Origin: CAVSLM01 sp963728895
GTDB lineage: Bacteria; Pseudomonadota; Gammaproteobacteria; JBBQDK01
Length of the DNA stretch: 64,000 nucleotides
Direction: 5' to 3'
NCBI GenBank assembly: GCA_963728895.1
Contig: CAVSLM010000007.1
Coordinates: 434,001 to 498,000, forward strand
Position numbers and translations under genes: made by a program. The notes under the pieces were generated by a model that saw only the letters and a program-made list of their open reading frames with translations, was not told where the DNA came from and made no database searches. Numbering within the stretch: position 1 is the stretch's first letter; each line of letters begins with the position of its first letter. This document shows, one piece after another, positions 16,744 through 26,523 of this stretch.

Positions 16744-19700
16744 TCAGGGTGCCGCGCGGGGTGGATGCTCGAACTCCTTCGGTCCATCGGTCGCCGCCAT
16801 TCGCGACGCTGCCGCCGACGTGTCCGTAACGGCGGTCGGATGCGGCGCAGTGCGCCGTCGCAACCGTTCGCTCAAGTGTTCCATCGCCACGTAAAATGCC
16901 GGCGTGATGTAGAGCGTGAGCATTTGCGAAAACAGCAGGCCGCCCACGACGGCGATGCCCAGCGGCCGCCGCGATTCGGCGCCCATGCCGGTTCCCAGGG
17001 CGATGGGCAGGGTGCCGAGGATGGCGGCCAGCGTGGTCATCATGATGGGCCGGAAGCGCACCAGACAGGCTTCGATGATGGCATCGCGGGCGCTGACCTC
17101 GCGCTCGCGCCGTATCTGCAGCGCGAAGTCCACCATGATGATGCCGTTCTTCTTCACCAGGCCCACCAGCAGGATCAGGCCGACGAAGCTGAAGATATTG
17201 AGTTCCTGCCCAAAGATGATCAGCGTCAGCAGCGCACCGACCATGGCCAGCGGCAACGCGGTGAGGATGGTGATGGGATGGATGAAGTGTTCGTACAGTA
17301 TCGCCAGCACCATGTAGATCACCAGTACGGTGATGACCAGCAGGACCGGCATGCCCACCAGTGACTCGCGGAAGGTCTGGGCGTTGCCGGTGAACGCGGC
17401 GGTGATATCCGCCGGCAGACTCGTGCCCGCCAGTTCGTCGATGCGGCTGGTGACTGCACCCAGGGATGTGCCCGGTGCGAGATTGAAGGAGAAGGTCACC
17501 GCCGGCAGCTGGCCGTAGTGGCTTACCGACAGCGGCCCCACGCCCGGTTCGATGGCGGCCACGGCGCGCAACGGCACCAGCCCGCCGGTCCCCGGGACAT
17601 ACAGCGCATCGAGCGCGTCCATGTTCACCTGGTAGCGCGGCGCCAGTTCCATGATGACCTGGTACTCGTCGGTGGCGCCATAGATGGTACTGACCTGGTT
17701 GCCGCCGTAGGCGCTGTACAGCGTCGACTGAATCTGTTCGGCGCTCACGCCCAGCGCGGAGGCCGTGTCGCGCAGGATGCGCACGTTCACCTGCGGGTTG
17801 CTGAGCTCCAGGCTGCTGCTCACGTCCTGCACGCCCGGCACGGCTGCGAGTGCGGACTCGAACGCCGTCGCCGCCTGATTCAATGCGTCCAGATCCGGTC
17901 CCAGCAGGACATACTGGTATTGGCCGCTGCCGCCGAGGCTGCCGATGCGTATCGCGGGCGGATTCTGGAAATACACCTGCATCTCGCGTACCCCGGCCAC
18001 CGCGTGGCGCAGCTGCTGCAGCACTTCCTCGGCACCGGCGCTGCGTTCGCCTTGCGGTTTGAGGCGAATGAACAGGCGTCCGATGTTGCCGCCGCTGACA
18101 CCGCCACGCCCTTGCCCGGCGCTGGACATCGCGGCCGCAACATTGGGATTCTGTTGCACGATGCGCGTGACGCGTTCCTGCAGGGCCTTGAGTTGATCGA
18201 AGGTGATGCCCTCCGGCGCCTTGGTGTCGGCGATGATCTGGCCGGTGTCCTCGCTGGGGATGAAGCCCTTGGGAACGACACCGAACAGATAGAACGTGAG
18301 TCCCAGGATCAGCGCCGCCGCGACCAGCATGGTGCGCCAGTGATCGACCGACCAGGTGAGGGTGCACCCATAGGCGTCGCGCATGCGGTTGAAGCCGTGT
18401 TCCAGCGTGTGATACAGGCGTCTGTGCCGCCCGCTCTCCCTGAGAAAGCGGCTGCACAGCATGGGCGTGAGGACCAGGGACACCGCCCCGGAGATCAGGA
18501 TGGCGACGGTGACGGTGAGCGCGAATTCGCGGAACAGACGGCCTACGAGGCCGCTCATGAAAATGAGCGGAATGAACACCGCCACCAGCGACAGGGTCAT
18601 GGACATCACCGTGAAGCCGATTTCCCGGCTGCCGGTCAGCGCGGCCTGCAAGCGCGCCGCACCCTGCTCCCGATAGCGCACGATGTTTTCCAGTACCACG
18701 ATGGCGTCGTCCACCACGAATCCCACGGCCAGGGTCAGGGCCATGAGCGACAGGTTGTCGAGGCTGAATCCGAATGCGCTCATCAGCGCAAAGGTGCCGA
18801 TGAGCGAGGTCGGCAGGGCCATGGCGCTGATGAGTGTGGCGCGCACGTTGCGCAGGAACAGGAAGATCACACCCACCACCAGCACGATGGCCAGCGACAG
18901 CGTGAACTTCACCTCATGGATGGAGCCGTTGATGTAGTCGGCGCGGTCATACAGCAGCCGCACGGTGGCGTCGCCGGGCGCCTGGCGGGTGAGTTCGGCA
19001 AGTTGTTCGCGCACCGCCCGCGACACCTGCACGGTATTGGCGCCGGGCTGGCGTTTCACGGCCAGCACGATGGCCGGCCGCAGTCCGTGGTCCGCCGCCG
19101 GTATTGTCGAAGAAGGTAGTGAGCTGTTTGTCCTGCTCGGTACTGTCCTTCGCCGTGCCCACGTCGGCGAGATGCACCGGCGCGCCGTTGCGATAGGCGA
19201 TCACCAGGCGGTTGTATGCGGCGGCGTCCTGCAACTGACCGTCGGCCTGCACGGTATAGGTGCGCACGCTGCCGTTGAGCGTGCCGGTGGGCAGATTGGT
19301 GTTGCCGCCCTGAATCGCCTGTTCGACCTGCGTCAACGACAGCTTGCGCGCCGCCAGCGCGTAGGGGTTCATGTGTATGCGCACGGCGTATTTGTGCGAA
19401 CCGAATACCAATACCTGCGCCACCCCGGGAATGGTGGAGATCTGCTGGGCGACCCGGGTCTCGGCATAGTCGTCGAGTTGCGTGAGCGGCAGTTGCTCGG
19501 CGGAGAGTCCGAGGTAGATGATGGCGAAATCGGCGGGATTGACCTTGTGCAGGGCGGGCGGCGAGGGCATGTTCTGCGGCAGCCGCCGTATGCTTTGCGA
19601 AATCGCGGTCTGCACGTCCTGCGCGGCGCGAATCGATGTCGCGCGCCAGGTCGAATTGCAACGATGATGTTGGTGCTGCCCGTGCTGCTCACCGAACTCA

Positions 19701-19938
19701 TGGAGGTCACGCCGGCGATGGCACTGAATTGGCGTTCCAGCGGCGTAGCCACCGTCGCCGCCATGGTCTGAGGGTCGGCGCCCGGCAGGCTGGCGGAGAC
19801 GCTGATGGTGGGGAAATCGACGTTGGGCAGCTCACTGACCGGCAGGGTGAAATAGGCCGCGAACCCGAAGATGACCAGCGCCGACATGAGCATGGTGGTC
19901 ATGACCGGGCGGGCGATGAAGGGTGCGGAAAGGTTCAC
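16744..19938 (-). pseudogene. RND multidrug efflux transporter (AcrB/MdtB type), interrupted by frameshifts
   Basis: The N-terminus MNLSAPFIARPVMTTMLMSA at 19938, V-S-E-L-P-N-V-D-F-P-T-I and A-T-P-L-E-R-Q-F identify a proton-driven RND pump. The large remaining frame (19068-16744) holds the second half of the porter domain and the second helix bundle, with F-V-V-D-D-A-I-V-V-L-E-N-I and F-V-G-L-I-L-L-V-G-L-V-K-K-N. Three frame changes interrupt it: near 19665 (an extra T before the QFDLARD segment), near 19640, and near 19095. Since these lie in a normally conserved gene, they may be sequencing errors or early decay. It forms a tripartite operon with the membrane fusion and outer-membrane genes upstream. 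Confidence 0.85.
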
Positions 19939-21044
19939 GGTGCATCCTGCCCGGTGGGCTGGTCGGCGGTCCCGGCGGCAACGACCTTGAATCCCGGGCG
20001 CAGATTACGCGGCGCGCGCGTCACCACCTGCTCGCCCGCCTTGAGACCGGTGGCGATGATCGCGAGATCGCCCACCTGCCGATCGACCTGTACCGGGCGG
20101 ACGACGGCGTTGCCCTGTTCGGCGACATAAACGAAGTTGCCGCTCTGTCCGGTCTGCACCGCGGTCTGCGGTACGACGATCGCGTCGTCCTGCACCGTGA
20201 GCTGCGTGCGCACGCCCACATATTGGCCGGGCCAGAGCTGTTCGTGCGCATTGGGCAGCCGCGCCTTGAGCGTCACCGTGCCCGTGTCGGCGGCCACTGC
20301 GTTGTCGACGAATACCAACTCCCCTGTGCCGAGATCGCCGCTGCCATCCTCGTGCGTGATGAAGATGCGGATGCTGCCTTGCGCCTGATAGCGTTGCACT
20401 TCGGGCAGCAGCTGTTGCGGGATGCTGTATTGCACCACGATCGGTTGCATCTGGTTGATGACGACCAGCGGTGCGGCATCGCCCGGCGCAACCAGGTTGC
20501 CCGCCTTGACGGCGAGGCTGCCCGTGCGCCCGGCGATGGGTGCGCGGATGTCGGTGTAGGCGAGGTTGATCCGGGCCTGGGTGAGCGCGGCCCGGGCCTG
20601 ATCGGCCGCCGCGCGCGCATTGTCGAATTCCTGCGTCGTGACGTACTCCTTGCCGGCCAGCGGTGCCAGGCGCGCCGCCTGCGCCGTGGCGTTTTCGGCG
20701 GCGGCGCGCGCGGCGTCCAGCGCCGCTTGAAAAGGCGCGGGGTCGATGCGGAACAGCCGCTGGCCTTTGGTCACGGCCTGACCTTCGCTGAATTCGACCG
20801 CGGCCAGCATGCCGCTCACCTGCGGCCGGATCTGCACGCTGTGCTGCGGCTGTACCTGTCCCACCGCCTGCAGCGAAATGGGCATGGGCTGCTGCCGCGC
20901 GGAGGCGATCTCCACCACCAGCGGTTGATCGGGCCGTTTGCTCTTGCCGGCGGCGGTCTCGCCCGCAATGCGCCAGGCCACCACGGCGGCCAGCAGCGCG
21001 ATGATGACACCGAAGGCGAGGAGTGTCGGAAGCTTGCGTGTCAC
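19935..21044 (-). CDS. RND efflux periplasmic adaptor (membrane fusion protein)
   Basis: I chose the GTG at 21044 as start because it gives MTRKLPTLLAFGVIIALLAA, an inner-membrane anchor or signal, and overlaps the stop of the upstream outer-membrane gene (GTGA). The mature part has the paired lipoyl halves (V-G-Q-V-Q-P and I-R-A-P-I-A-G-R-T-G), an alpha-hairpin rich in A, Q and R, and a beta-barrel ending P-Q-T-A-V-Q. It links the RND pump to the outer-membrane channel. Its 3' end overlaps the pump start by 4 bp, so the three genes form one operon. Confidence 0.92.
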   Translation of the reverse strand: MTRKLPTLLAFGVIIALLAAVVAWRIAGETAAGKSKRPDQPLVVEIASARQQPMPISLQAVGQVQPQHSVQIRPQVSGMLAAVEFSEGQAVTKGQRLFRIDPAPFQAALDAARAAAENATAQAARLAPLAGKEYVTTQEFDNARAAADQARAALTQARINLAYTDIRAPIAGRTGSLAVKAGNLVAPGDAAPLVVINQMQPIVVQYSIPQQLLPEVQRYQAQGSIRIFITHEDGSGDLGTGELVFVDNAVAADTGTVTLKARLPNAHEQLWPGQYVGVRTQLTVQDDAIVVPQTAVQTGQSGNFVYVAEQGNAVVRPVQVDRQVGDLAIIATGLKAGEQVVTRAPRNLRPGFKVVAAGTADQPTGQDAP

Positions 21045-21600
21045 GGTGTCTCCAGCGTAGTTGGGGGTGCATTGAGTCCGCCCACTGCATGTCCCAGTGC
21101 GGCGCGCGCCGCCGCCCAATCCAGCCAGGCCTGTACCTGCTGGACGCGGGCATTGGCCAGGGTCGTCTGCGCGTTCAATCCATCGAGTATGGTGTCCAGT
21201 CCGTTCTTGTAACGTGCGTTGGACACTTCCGCCGCCAGCTGTGCGCTTTTCAGTTGCGCGGCGGTGGTGTCCACCGTAACGGCGCTGGTGCGCAGGACCT
21301 CATATGCCTGCCAGACTTCCAGTTCCACCTGGCTGCGCAGGTCGTCGGTGGTGGCGCGTGCGATGTCCAATTGCGCCTGCGCCTGATGCACGGCGGAACG
21401 ATCGCCGAAGCCGGCGAACAGCGGAACACTGAGACTCACCAGCGCACTGAACTGCGAACTGCCGCCGACATCCATGACGTCGGTATGACCGGTATTGGCG
21501 TTCAGGTTGAGGGTGGGCAGACCGTTGCCGCGGGTGGCCTGCAGACTGGCCGCAGCGGCCTGTTCCTGCGCCTTCGCGGCGAGCAGCGTCGCGGGTGGAG
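21041..21600 (-). pseudogene. TolC/OprM-type outer-membrane factor, C-terminal half only
   Basis: The frame covers about 185 residues, from a helix (L-L-A-A-K-A-Q-E-Q-A-A-A-A) through TLNLNANTGHTDVMD, L-S-V-P-L-F-A-G-F-G and N-A-R-Y-K-N-G-L-D-T-I-L-D to the stop. These are the second-repeat signatures of outer-membrane efflux proteins. Homology breaks off at about 21600, where unrelated DNA begins, so the first half and the signal peptide are missing. Region 21600-21920 next to it contains no gene I can identify. Confidence 0.8.
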
Positions 21601-21924
21601 GTCATATTCTCTCACGCCTCGGCGGGTGCACGTGGTCCCGGCGAGCGCCAGGGTCGCACAGGTTCGTGGTCCTATCGCCGGTCTTCCACGCTGCGCCGTC
21701 CTTGCGCCGGGTGGGCGGACCGGCCGTAGCCGGACCGGCGCGCGGAAGGGCGACCTCACGACGCGCGCCGGCGGCGCACGTCTGGCTCATGGGACGCTCG
21801 TGCGCGATACTCGGGCGGGCGCTGGCAAGGTCACCGGCAAACCGGAGTGAACACTCGACGCATGCGCGCAGCAGGTCCCTCTCAACTGCACACCTCGGCG
21901 GTGCTTGCGTGACGACCTGCGTGC

Positions 21925-22119
21925 ATGGATAGGGTGGTCATTTTCACGGAAGGCAATATCTTCATGGCGAACCCGCTGGTGCAGGCGACGTTGCAGGCGG
22001 TGCGGGCGCGCAATGACATGGAGCTCGGCGCGATCGTGGTGCGCAGGGCCGTGTCGTATCCCCGGCAGGTCGTTCGGCACTTGCGGAATCGGCTGACCAG
22101 ACGGCTGCTGGGCGCATAG
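21925..22119 (+). pseudogene. N-terminal fragment resembling a formyltransferase, cut by an IS91 end
   Basis: The sequence MDRVVIFTEGNIFMANPLVQ, followed by a helix and M-E-L-G-A-I-V-V, resembles the first Rossmann-like strand-helix-strand of methionyl-tRNA/sugar-nucleotide formyltransferases. About 50 residues later the frame runs straight into the IS91 terminal motif, with the stop formed at the junction. The call is tentative. If right, it would fit a broken natural-product or surface-sugar cluster. Confidence 0.35.
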
Positions 22120-22838
22120 GCAGTATAAACCACCTTTTCGGTGACTCGCAGCGGGTAGTCTCGCCTGATCGGCGTCGGCACTTGCCGTCGGCAGGCCGCT
22201 CCGGCTCGCCCATCAGCGTGCAGATCGGCGTCGCGCCCCCAAATCCGCCCGACGACGGGATCGCGGGCGCACTTCTTCCCCTCGCGCCGGTCCTCTGGAC
22301 AGCCGACGCCGTGGCCGCGCCGCTGGCGTCGCAGCCTTGAGGTCATCGTTGGGATACCCAGTCAGTCAAATAGCCCGCGATGAGGCGGCGCCCGGCACGG
22401 CGGTCGCATCGACGCTTGCGGCTCGAGGGCTTTCGCATCCAGGTGGGTGAGGATCTTCTCGAGAGCCTGCCCCACGAAGTGCTTTGGGCATCACCTCGGC
22501 ATCCTCGATGCACGCGATAATCCGAACCGCCCCACCGCAGGCGGGCAGGTCTCGATGTCGATGCCAAAGACCCGCTTCAGGCGCTGCGCTTAAGGCTCAT
22601 CGCGGCGCGGCGTTCGGCCGACGTGGGCTCGTCCGAATCTCCCTGTGGGAGGCGCTCGCCTCCCCTGCCCCGCTTGGCCGGTGTCACCCGCGCGCGGTGT
22701 TTGCTGTTGGGCGCAAACACCCCGTGGAAACGGCTGAGGTTGACCCGCGGTTTCGGCACCAGGGCCGCCAACCGGGCAATGAAGTCCAGTGGCTCGAAGA
22801 TGAGGTGGGTGGTGCCGTCGCGGTACGGCGTCTTCAGC

Positions 22839-22890
22839 TGGGTCGCTCTTGCGCATCCATGCGCCCGCGACACTTGTGAATCCATTCACG
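22839..22890. repeat. 52-bp double-hairpin insert (site 1) in the IS91 transposase
   Basis: The expected transposase codons R-Y-E-L-K-T-P are interrupted by 52 bp. The insert contains two small palindromes, GCGCATCCATGCGC and GTGAATCCATTCAC. The same element in the opposite orientation is at 23669-23722 and 33101-33154. Its length shifts the reading frame by one. Confidence 0.7.
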
Positions 22891-23668
22891 TCGTAGCGGA
22901 CGTTGCCGTTCGGCGTGAGCGACAGGCGCTTTTCCGCAATCGCCGGCCGGCTGATGTAGCGGCACAGTCGCTCGAGCTTATTGCGCTCATCCGCCCGCGC
23001 CGCCACCCCGGCATGTAGCGAGAACCCGGCTACCTTACCCACCCCAGCATCGAACGGCTCGTCACAGGCTGGCAGGGTCTGCAGCGTGAACACCTTGCGG
23101 CCCTGCTGCGGTCCAATGGCGATACGGTAGGTGATCGATGAACCCAGTAGCTGTTCCATCGGCCCGGCCTCGATTCCATCGCCGGCCAGGTAGCTGTTCT
23201 CCGCATCCCGTTCCAACAGTCCCTGGCGTTCCAGGTACCGGCCGATGCGCAGCACCAGGGTCTGCGTCAATTGGGCGAGTTCGGCACCGCGCGGTGCCTT
23301 CACCCCGCGGAAGCGCAGTGAACCGTCCCGACGCTCGACATACACTCCATCGAGGAAAAGCATGTGGAAGTGGATATTCAAATTCAGCGCGCTGCCGAAG
23401 CGCTGGATCAGGGTGAGCGCGCCGGTCTGGGCCGTATTACGGGAGAACCCCGCCTTCTTGATCAGGTGCGTGGCGATGCCGCGGTAGACAATGCCGAGCA
23501 CCGGGCCCATGACGGCAGGGTGGCTCGCGAACAGGAAGCGCAACGGATACGGAACGCTCAACACCCACTGGCGTACCGGCTGCTCAGGAAACACCTCGTC
23601 CACCAGCAATGCGGCACTCTCGGCCATGCGCCGGGCGCCGCAGCTCGGGCAAATGCCCCGCCGTTTGT

Positions 23669-23722
23669 GACGTGAAGGGATTCACTAATGCCGCGAGCGC
23701 ATGGATGCGCAGGAGCGGCCAA
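23669..23722. repeat. Double-hairpin insert (site 2) in the IS91 transposase
   Basis: It interrupts the zinc-binding domain between H-L-V-A-F-S and the continuation around C-P-S-C-G-A-R-R. It carries GTGAAGGGATTCAC and GCGCATGGATGCGC, matching site 1 as an inverted copy with a few substitutions. Here it is almost in frame, adding roughly 18 residues. Confidence 0.7.
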
Positions 23723-23931
23723 CTGAAGGCCACCAGATGCTCGGCATGGCAACTGTCACAACGCACCCGCAGGAAACCGTGCTCGAGGCGGCCGCACTTG
23801 AGATAGTCCTCGAACTCCTGCTCAACGTACGCGGGCAGCTCCGCGCACTGTGATGCCAGGTGCGCCTTCAGCGCCGGGTAATATTCCTCGACGAGTTGAT
23901 ATAGGAGGGTGCGCTCCGGGCGCTGGCGTGC

Positions 23932-24031
23932 TGATCAATACCGGCCACCTCGAAGAAGAACCGGATAAAATCCTGATGCTGGTGCGTTTCGAGGATGAGA
24001 ACATGGATCTCGGTCCGGCAGTCGCCTGCTG
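23932..24031 (+). pseudogene. Unidentified C-terminal gene fragment upstream of the SagB-type gene
   Basis: A plus-strand frame encodes VLINTGHLEEEPDKILMLVR, then F-E-D-E-N-M-D-L-G-P-A-V-A-C and a stop at 24031, 60 bp before the next gene. It looks like a genuine coding tail whose 5' part was replaced by the IS91 element. I do not recognise the family. A GGAGG follows the stop. Confidence 0.4.
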
Positions 24032-24091
24032 ACCGGAGGAACTGAGCACCGGGCCCATAACCGCATAATATCGCGCGTAAAATCGTATGAC

Positions 24092-25735
24092 ATGAGCGAA
24101 TCCATCATCAGCGTCGAGGATTACCACCAGCGCACCAGGCACAGCCTGCAACGCTACGCGCGCGGTCCCGACGCGCTCGACTGGGAGACGCAACCGGACC
24201 CGTTTCGCACCTACAGTGGCTGTGAGCGCTTCGAACTGCCGCTGCGCGCGTATGCACTGACCACCCGCTACACCGATCTGTTCGAGACTGGCGCGATCGA
24301 GGCGGCCGCGCCGACGCTGGACAACATCAGCGCGCTGTTCGAACTGTCGATGGGGCTGTCTTCGTGGAAAGTCTACGGCGGTACACGATGGGCATTGCGC
24401 AACAACCCGTCCAGCGGCAACCTGCACCCCACCGAAAGCTACCTGGTGTCAACCGGCAGCGACGCACTCCCGGCGGGCGTGTTTCACTACCACGTGTATG
24501 CGCACAGCCTCGAACACCGTTTTGCACCAAGTGACCCGGCAGCACTCGCGGCACAGCTGAACTGTAACTGTTTCCTCATCGGGCTGTCATCGGTGCACTG
24601 GCGCGAGGCCTGGAAATACGGTGAGCGCGCGTACCGCTACTGCCAGCACGACGTCGGTCACGCGATCGCGGCCTTTCGCTATGCCGCCGCCGCGCTAGGC
24701 TGGAAAGTACGACTGCTGCAGGGCTGGAGCGATGACCAGATAGCGGGACTGCTCGGGCTGGATCGTGCCGGCGATTTCACCGACGCCGAATCCGAAGCGC
24801 CCGATGCCGTGTTGCAGGTGATTACCGGCGCAGTGGAACCCGCGCTTCCGAATGCCGATGGACTCCACTCACTGGCAGCGCAGGGCACATGGCGCGGACG
24901 CGCGAACCGGCTGAGTCCGAATCATTACATGGACTGGGACGTGATCGACAGCGTGTCCGCGAGTTGCCGCAAGCCCGTTACCGACAACACTGAATACACG
25001 CCACCGCCGATACCGGCGTTGTCCGCCTGCGACACGGACCTCGATGCCGCTTCAGTCATACGCAAACGGCGCAGCGCGCAGGCCTTCGATGGCGTTTCGG
25101 TGCTGCCGCTGTCGGCGCTGTACCGCATGCTCGACTGTCTGCTGCCGCGCCCCGGTGTACCGCCGTTCGATGCGCTGCGCTGGCAACCGCGTATACATCT
25201 GGTGCTGTTCGTGCATCGCGTCGACGGCCTGCGTCCCGGCCTGTATGCTTTACCGCGCAGCGAAGACGGCGAGCGGCTGCTGCGCGAAAACCTGCGCGAA
25301 CAGTTCGACTGGGCGCGGCCACCGGTGTGCCCGGACTGGCTGCCGCTGTACCACCTGGTCAGCGCGAATGCGCGCAACGCGGCGCGCACGGTATCCTGTC
25401 ACCAGGACATCGCCGCCGACGGCGCGTTCAGCGTCAGCATGCTCGCCGAGTTCGAATCGATCGTCAGCGAAGCGCCATGGCGCTACCGTCAGCTGTTCTG
25501 GGAATCCGGCATGATCGGCCAGAGCCTGTACCTCGAAGCCGAGGCCGCAGGCATCAGCGGCACCGGCATCGGCTGCTTCTTCGACGATGCGGTGCACGAC
25601 ATGCTCGGCATCAACGTCGCCGAATTGCAGAGCCTGTACCACTTCACGGTCGGCACCGCGCTACACGATACGCGGCTGGTATCGCTGCCACCGTACCGTC
25701 ACCTTGAGGAAATGCGTAGGATTAGAACAGCTTAA
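24092..25735 (+). CDS. SagB/ThcOx-type double nitroreductase-fold oxidoreductase (standalone)
   Basis: The 547-residue protein contains two nitroreductase-like halves. The first has R-N-N-P-S-S-G-N-L-H-P-T-E-S-Y and H-D-V-G-H-A-I-A-A, the FMN-binding features of SagB/ThcOx dehydrogenases. The second (from about 320) has I-R-K-R-R-S-A-Q-A-F-D and a matching closing segment, G-Q-S-L-Y-L-E-A-E-A-A-G-I-S-G-T-G-I-G. In thiazole/oxazole peptide clusters SagB oxidises azolines. Long double-domain versions like this also occur outside such clusters, and no YcaO gene is visible here, so the role is unknown. The gene is intact, and downstream lies the ArsR operon. Confidence 0.85.
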   Translation: MSESIISVEDYHQRTRHSLQRYARGPDALDWETQPDPFRTYSGCERFELPLRAYALTTRYTDLFETGAIEAAAPTLDNISALFELSMGLSSWKVYGGTRWALRNNPSSGNLHPTESYLVSTGSDALPAGVFHYHVYAHSLEHRFAPSDPAALAAQLNCNCFLIGLSSVHWREAWKYGERAYRYCQHDVGHAIAAFRYAAAALGWKVRLLQGWSDDQIAGLLGLDRAGDFTDAESEAPDAVLQVITGAVEPALPNADGLHSLAAQGTWRGRANRLSPNHYMDWDVIDSVSASCRKPVTDNTEYTPPPIPALSACDTDLDAASVIRKRRSAQAFDGVSVLPLSALYRMLDCLLPRPGVPPFDALRWQPRIHLVLFVHRVDGLRPGLYALPRSEDGERLLRENLREQFDWARPPVCPDWLPLYHLVSANARNAARTVSCHQDIAADGAFSVSMLAEFESIVSEAPWRYRQLFWESGMIGQSLYLEAEAAGISGTGIGCFFDDAVHDMLGINVAELQSLYHFTVGTALHDTRLVSLPPYRHLEEMRRIRTA

Positions 25736-25820
25736 GGCGTCTACTTGAAAAACCGGTTGTCACACCAGACCGGTCCTGTTCATTGACCATCGACCAAGCG
25801 ACTGTATTGCAAGTTGCTGT

Positions 25821-25861
25821 ATCTATGTGTGTAGATGTATTATATATCTACGCACATAGAT
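25821..25861. promoter_or_regulatory. ArsR-type operator: long inverted repeat overlapping an AT-rich promoter
   Basis: ATCTATGTGTGTAGAT (25821-25836) and ATCTACGCACATAGAT (25846-25861) are inverted copies with one mismatch, separated by GTATTATAT, which can serve as a -10 region. It lies 15 bp before the ArsR start. This is the classic layout for ArsR/SmtB autorepression of the following operon. Confidence 0.8.
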
Positions 25862-25876
25862 ATAGAGTGACACCGT

Positions 25877-26224
25877 ATGCAAGCTCCCGAACTGTTCAAG
25901 GCCCTGTCCGATCCTACCCGTCTTCGCTGTCTGTCACTGCTGGTCAGCGCAGACGAACTTTGCGTCTGCGAACTGACCTACGCGCTGGGCCTTCCACAGC
26001 CCAGGGTGTCACATCACCTCGCGGCGCTGCGCAGGGCTGCGCTGGTCAGTGACCGCAAGGCCGGTCTGTGGATCTACTACAGGCTCAATGCCGATTTGCC
26101 ACCGTGGATAGTAGAAGTCATCCGAACAACTTCGCAAGGCATCTGTACAGAAGAACCCTACGCCAGCGACCTTCTCGCGTTATCCGAAATGCCTGATCGG
26201 CCCGGCAGCGCCTGTGTCGCCTGA
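25877..26224 (+). CDS. ArsR/SmtB-family metal(loid)-responsive repressor
   Basis: The 115-residue protein is a winged helix-turn-helix with the family opening F-K-A-L-S-D-P-T-R-L-R. It has the E-L-C-V-C-E-L motif (C29, C31) that binds As(III) or a similar ligand in ArsR proteins, followed by Q-P-R-V-S-H-H-L-A-A-L-R, the recognition helix. A third cysteine (C18) is near. It should bind the inverted repeat just upstream and release it when the metal(loid) or a redox signal binds. It leads an operon with a small thioredoxin-like protein and a permease. Confidence 0.92.
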   Translation: MQAPELFKALSDPTRLRCLSLLVSADELCVCELTYALGLPQPRVSHHLAALRRAALVSDRKAGLWIYYRLNADLPPWIVEVIRTTSQGICTEEPYASDLLALSEMPDRPGSACVA

Positions 26225-26261
26225 GCCTTTGCCCGAATCATCTACAACTGAGGAAACAATC

Positions 26262-26498
26262 ATGAAGAACATCAAGGTACTCGGCTCCGGCTGCAGGAAC
26301 TGCGAGACCACGGCCAATCTGATCAGGCTCGCCGCCGAGCAGGCGGGCACAGAAATCGAACTCGAAAAAATCACCGATATCGCACAAATCATGGGCTATG
26401 GCGTGATGTCCACACCCGGTGTCGTGGTTGACGGCAAGGTGGTTCACGCCGGTGGTCTGCCGGGTCCCGATCTGGTCCGCCAGTGGGTCAGCGAATAA
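26262..26498 (+). CDS. Small thioredoxin-fold redox protein (MTH895-like)
   Basis: It has 78 residues, with a GAGGAAA ribosome site before the ATG at 26262. The start MKNIKVLGSGCRNCETTANL has the active-site C11-x-x-C14, and M-S-T-P-G-V-V-V-D-G-K-V-V supplies the cis-proline region. This compact thioredoxin family is usually coded next to ArsR regulators and DUF318 permeases. It probably keeps the permease cysteines or the regulator reduced; that is inference from gene neighbourhood in known genomes. Confidence 0.9.
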   Translation: MKNIKVLGSGCRNCETTANLIRLAAEQAGTEIELEKITDIAQIMGYGVMSTPGVVVDGKVVHAGGLPGPDLVRQWVSE

Positions 26499-26523
26499 AC
26501 CACAAACTGAACCATGGCTGAAC

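Larger units (their letters stand above)
22400..23920 (-). pseudogene. IS91-family (Y2, HUH) transposase, disrupted
   Basis: Read on the minus strand, the pieces line up as a normal IS91 transposase. An N-terminal zinc domain (C-G-R-L-E-H-G-F-L-R-V-R-C-D-S-C-H, later C-P-S-C-G-A-R-R) is followed by V-L-S-V-P-Y-P-L-R-F-L-F-A, the HUH motif in NLNIHFHMLFLDGVY (about 23365), R-Y-I-S-R-P-A-I, F-I-A-R-L-A-A-L-V-P-K-P-R and C-G-G-A-V-R-I-I-A-C-I-E-D. Two short inserts (at 22839 and 23669) and a stop near 22577 break the frame. It is inactive as it stands. Confidence 0.85.
22114..23925 (-). mobile_element. Degenerate IS91-family insertion element
   Basis: The element spans from the terminal motif at 22114-22145 (GGCAGTATAAACC plus a hairpin-like CCACCTTTTCGGTG) to the transposase N-terminus near 23920. 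Sequences at its left side are homologous to 15797-16195. The transposase gene is broken by two short inserts and other frame changes. It replaced the start of the region upstream of the SagB-type gene. Confidence 0.75.

Noticed and set aside
16442..18457. A 671-residue open frame overlapping the RND pump
   Set aside because: It lies on the same strand in a wrong frame, with Arg/His-rich composition and no domain; a GC-bias shadow of the pump gene.
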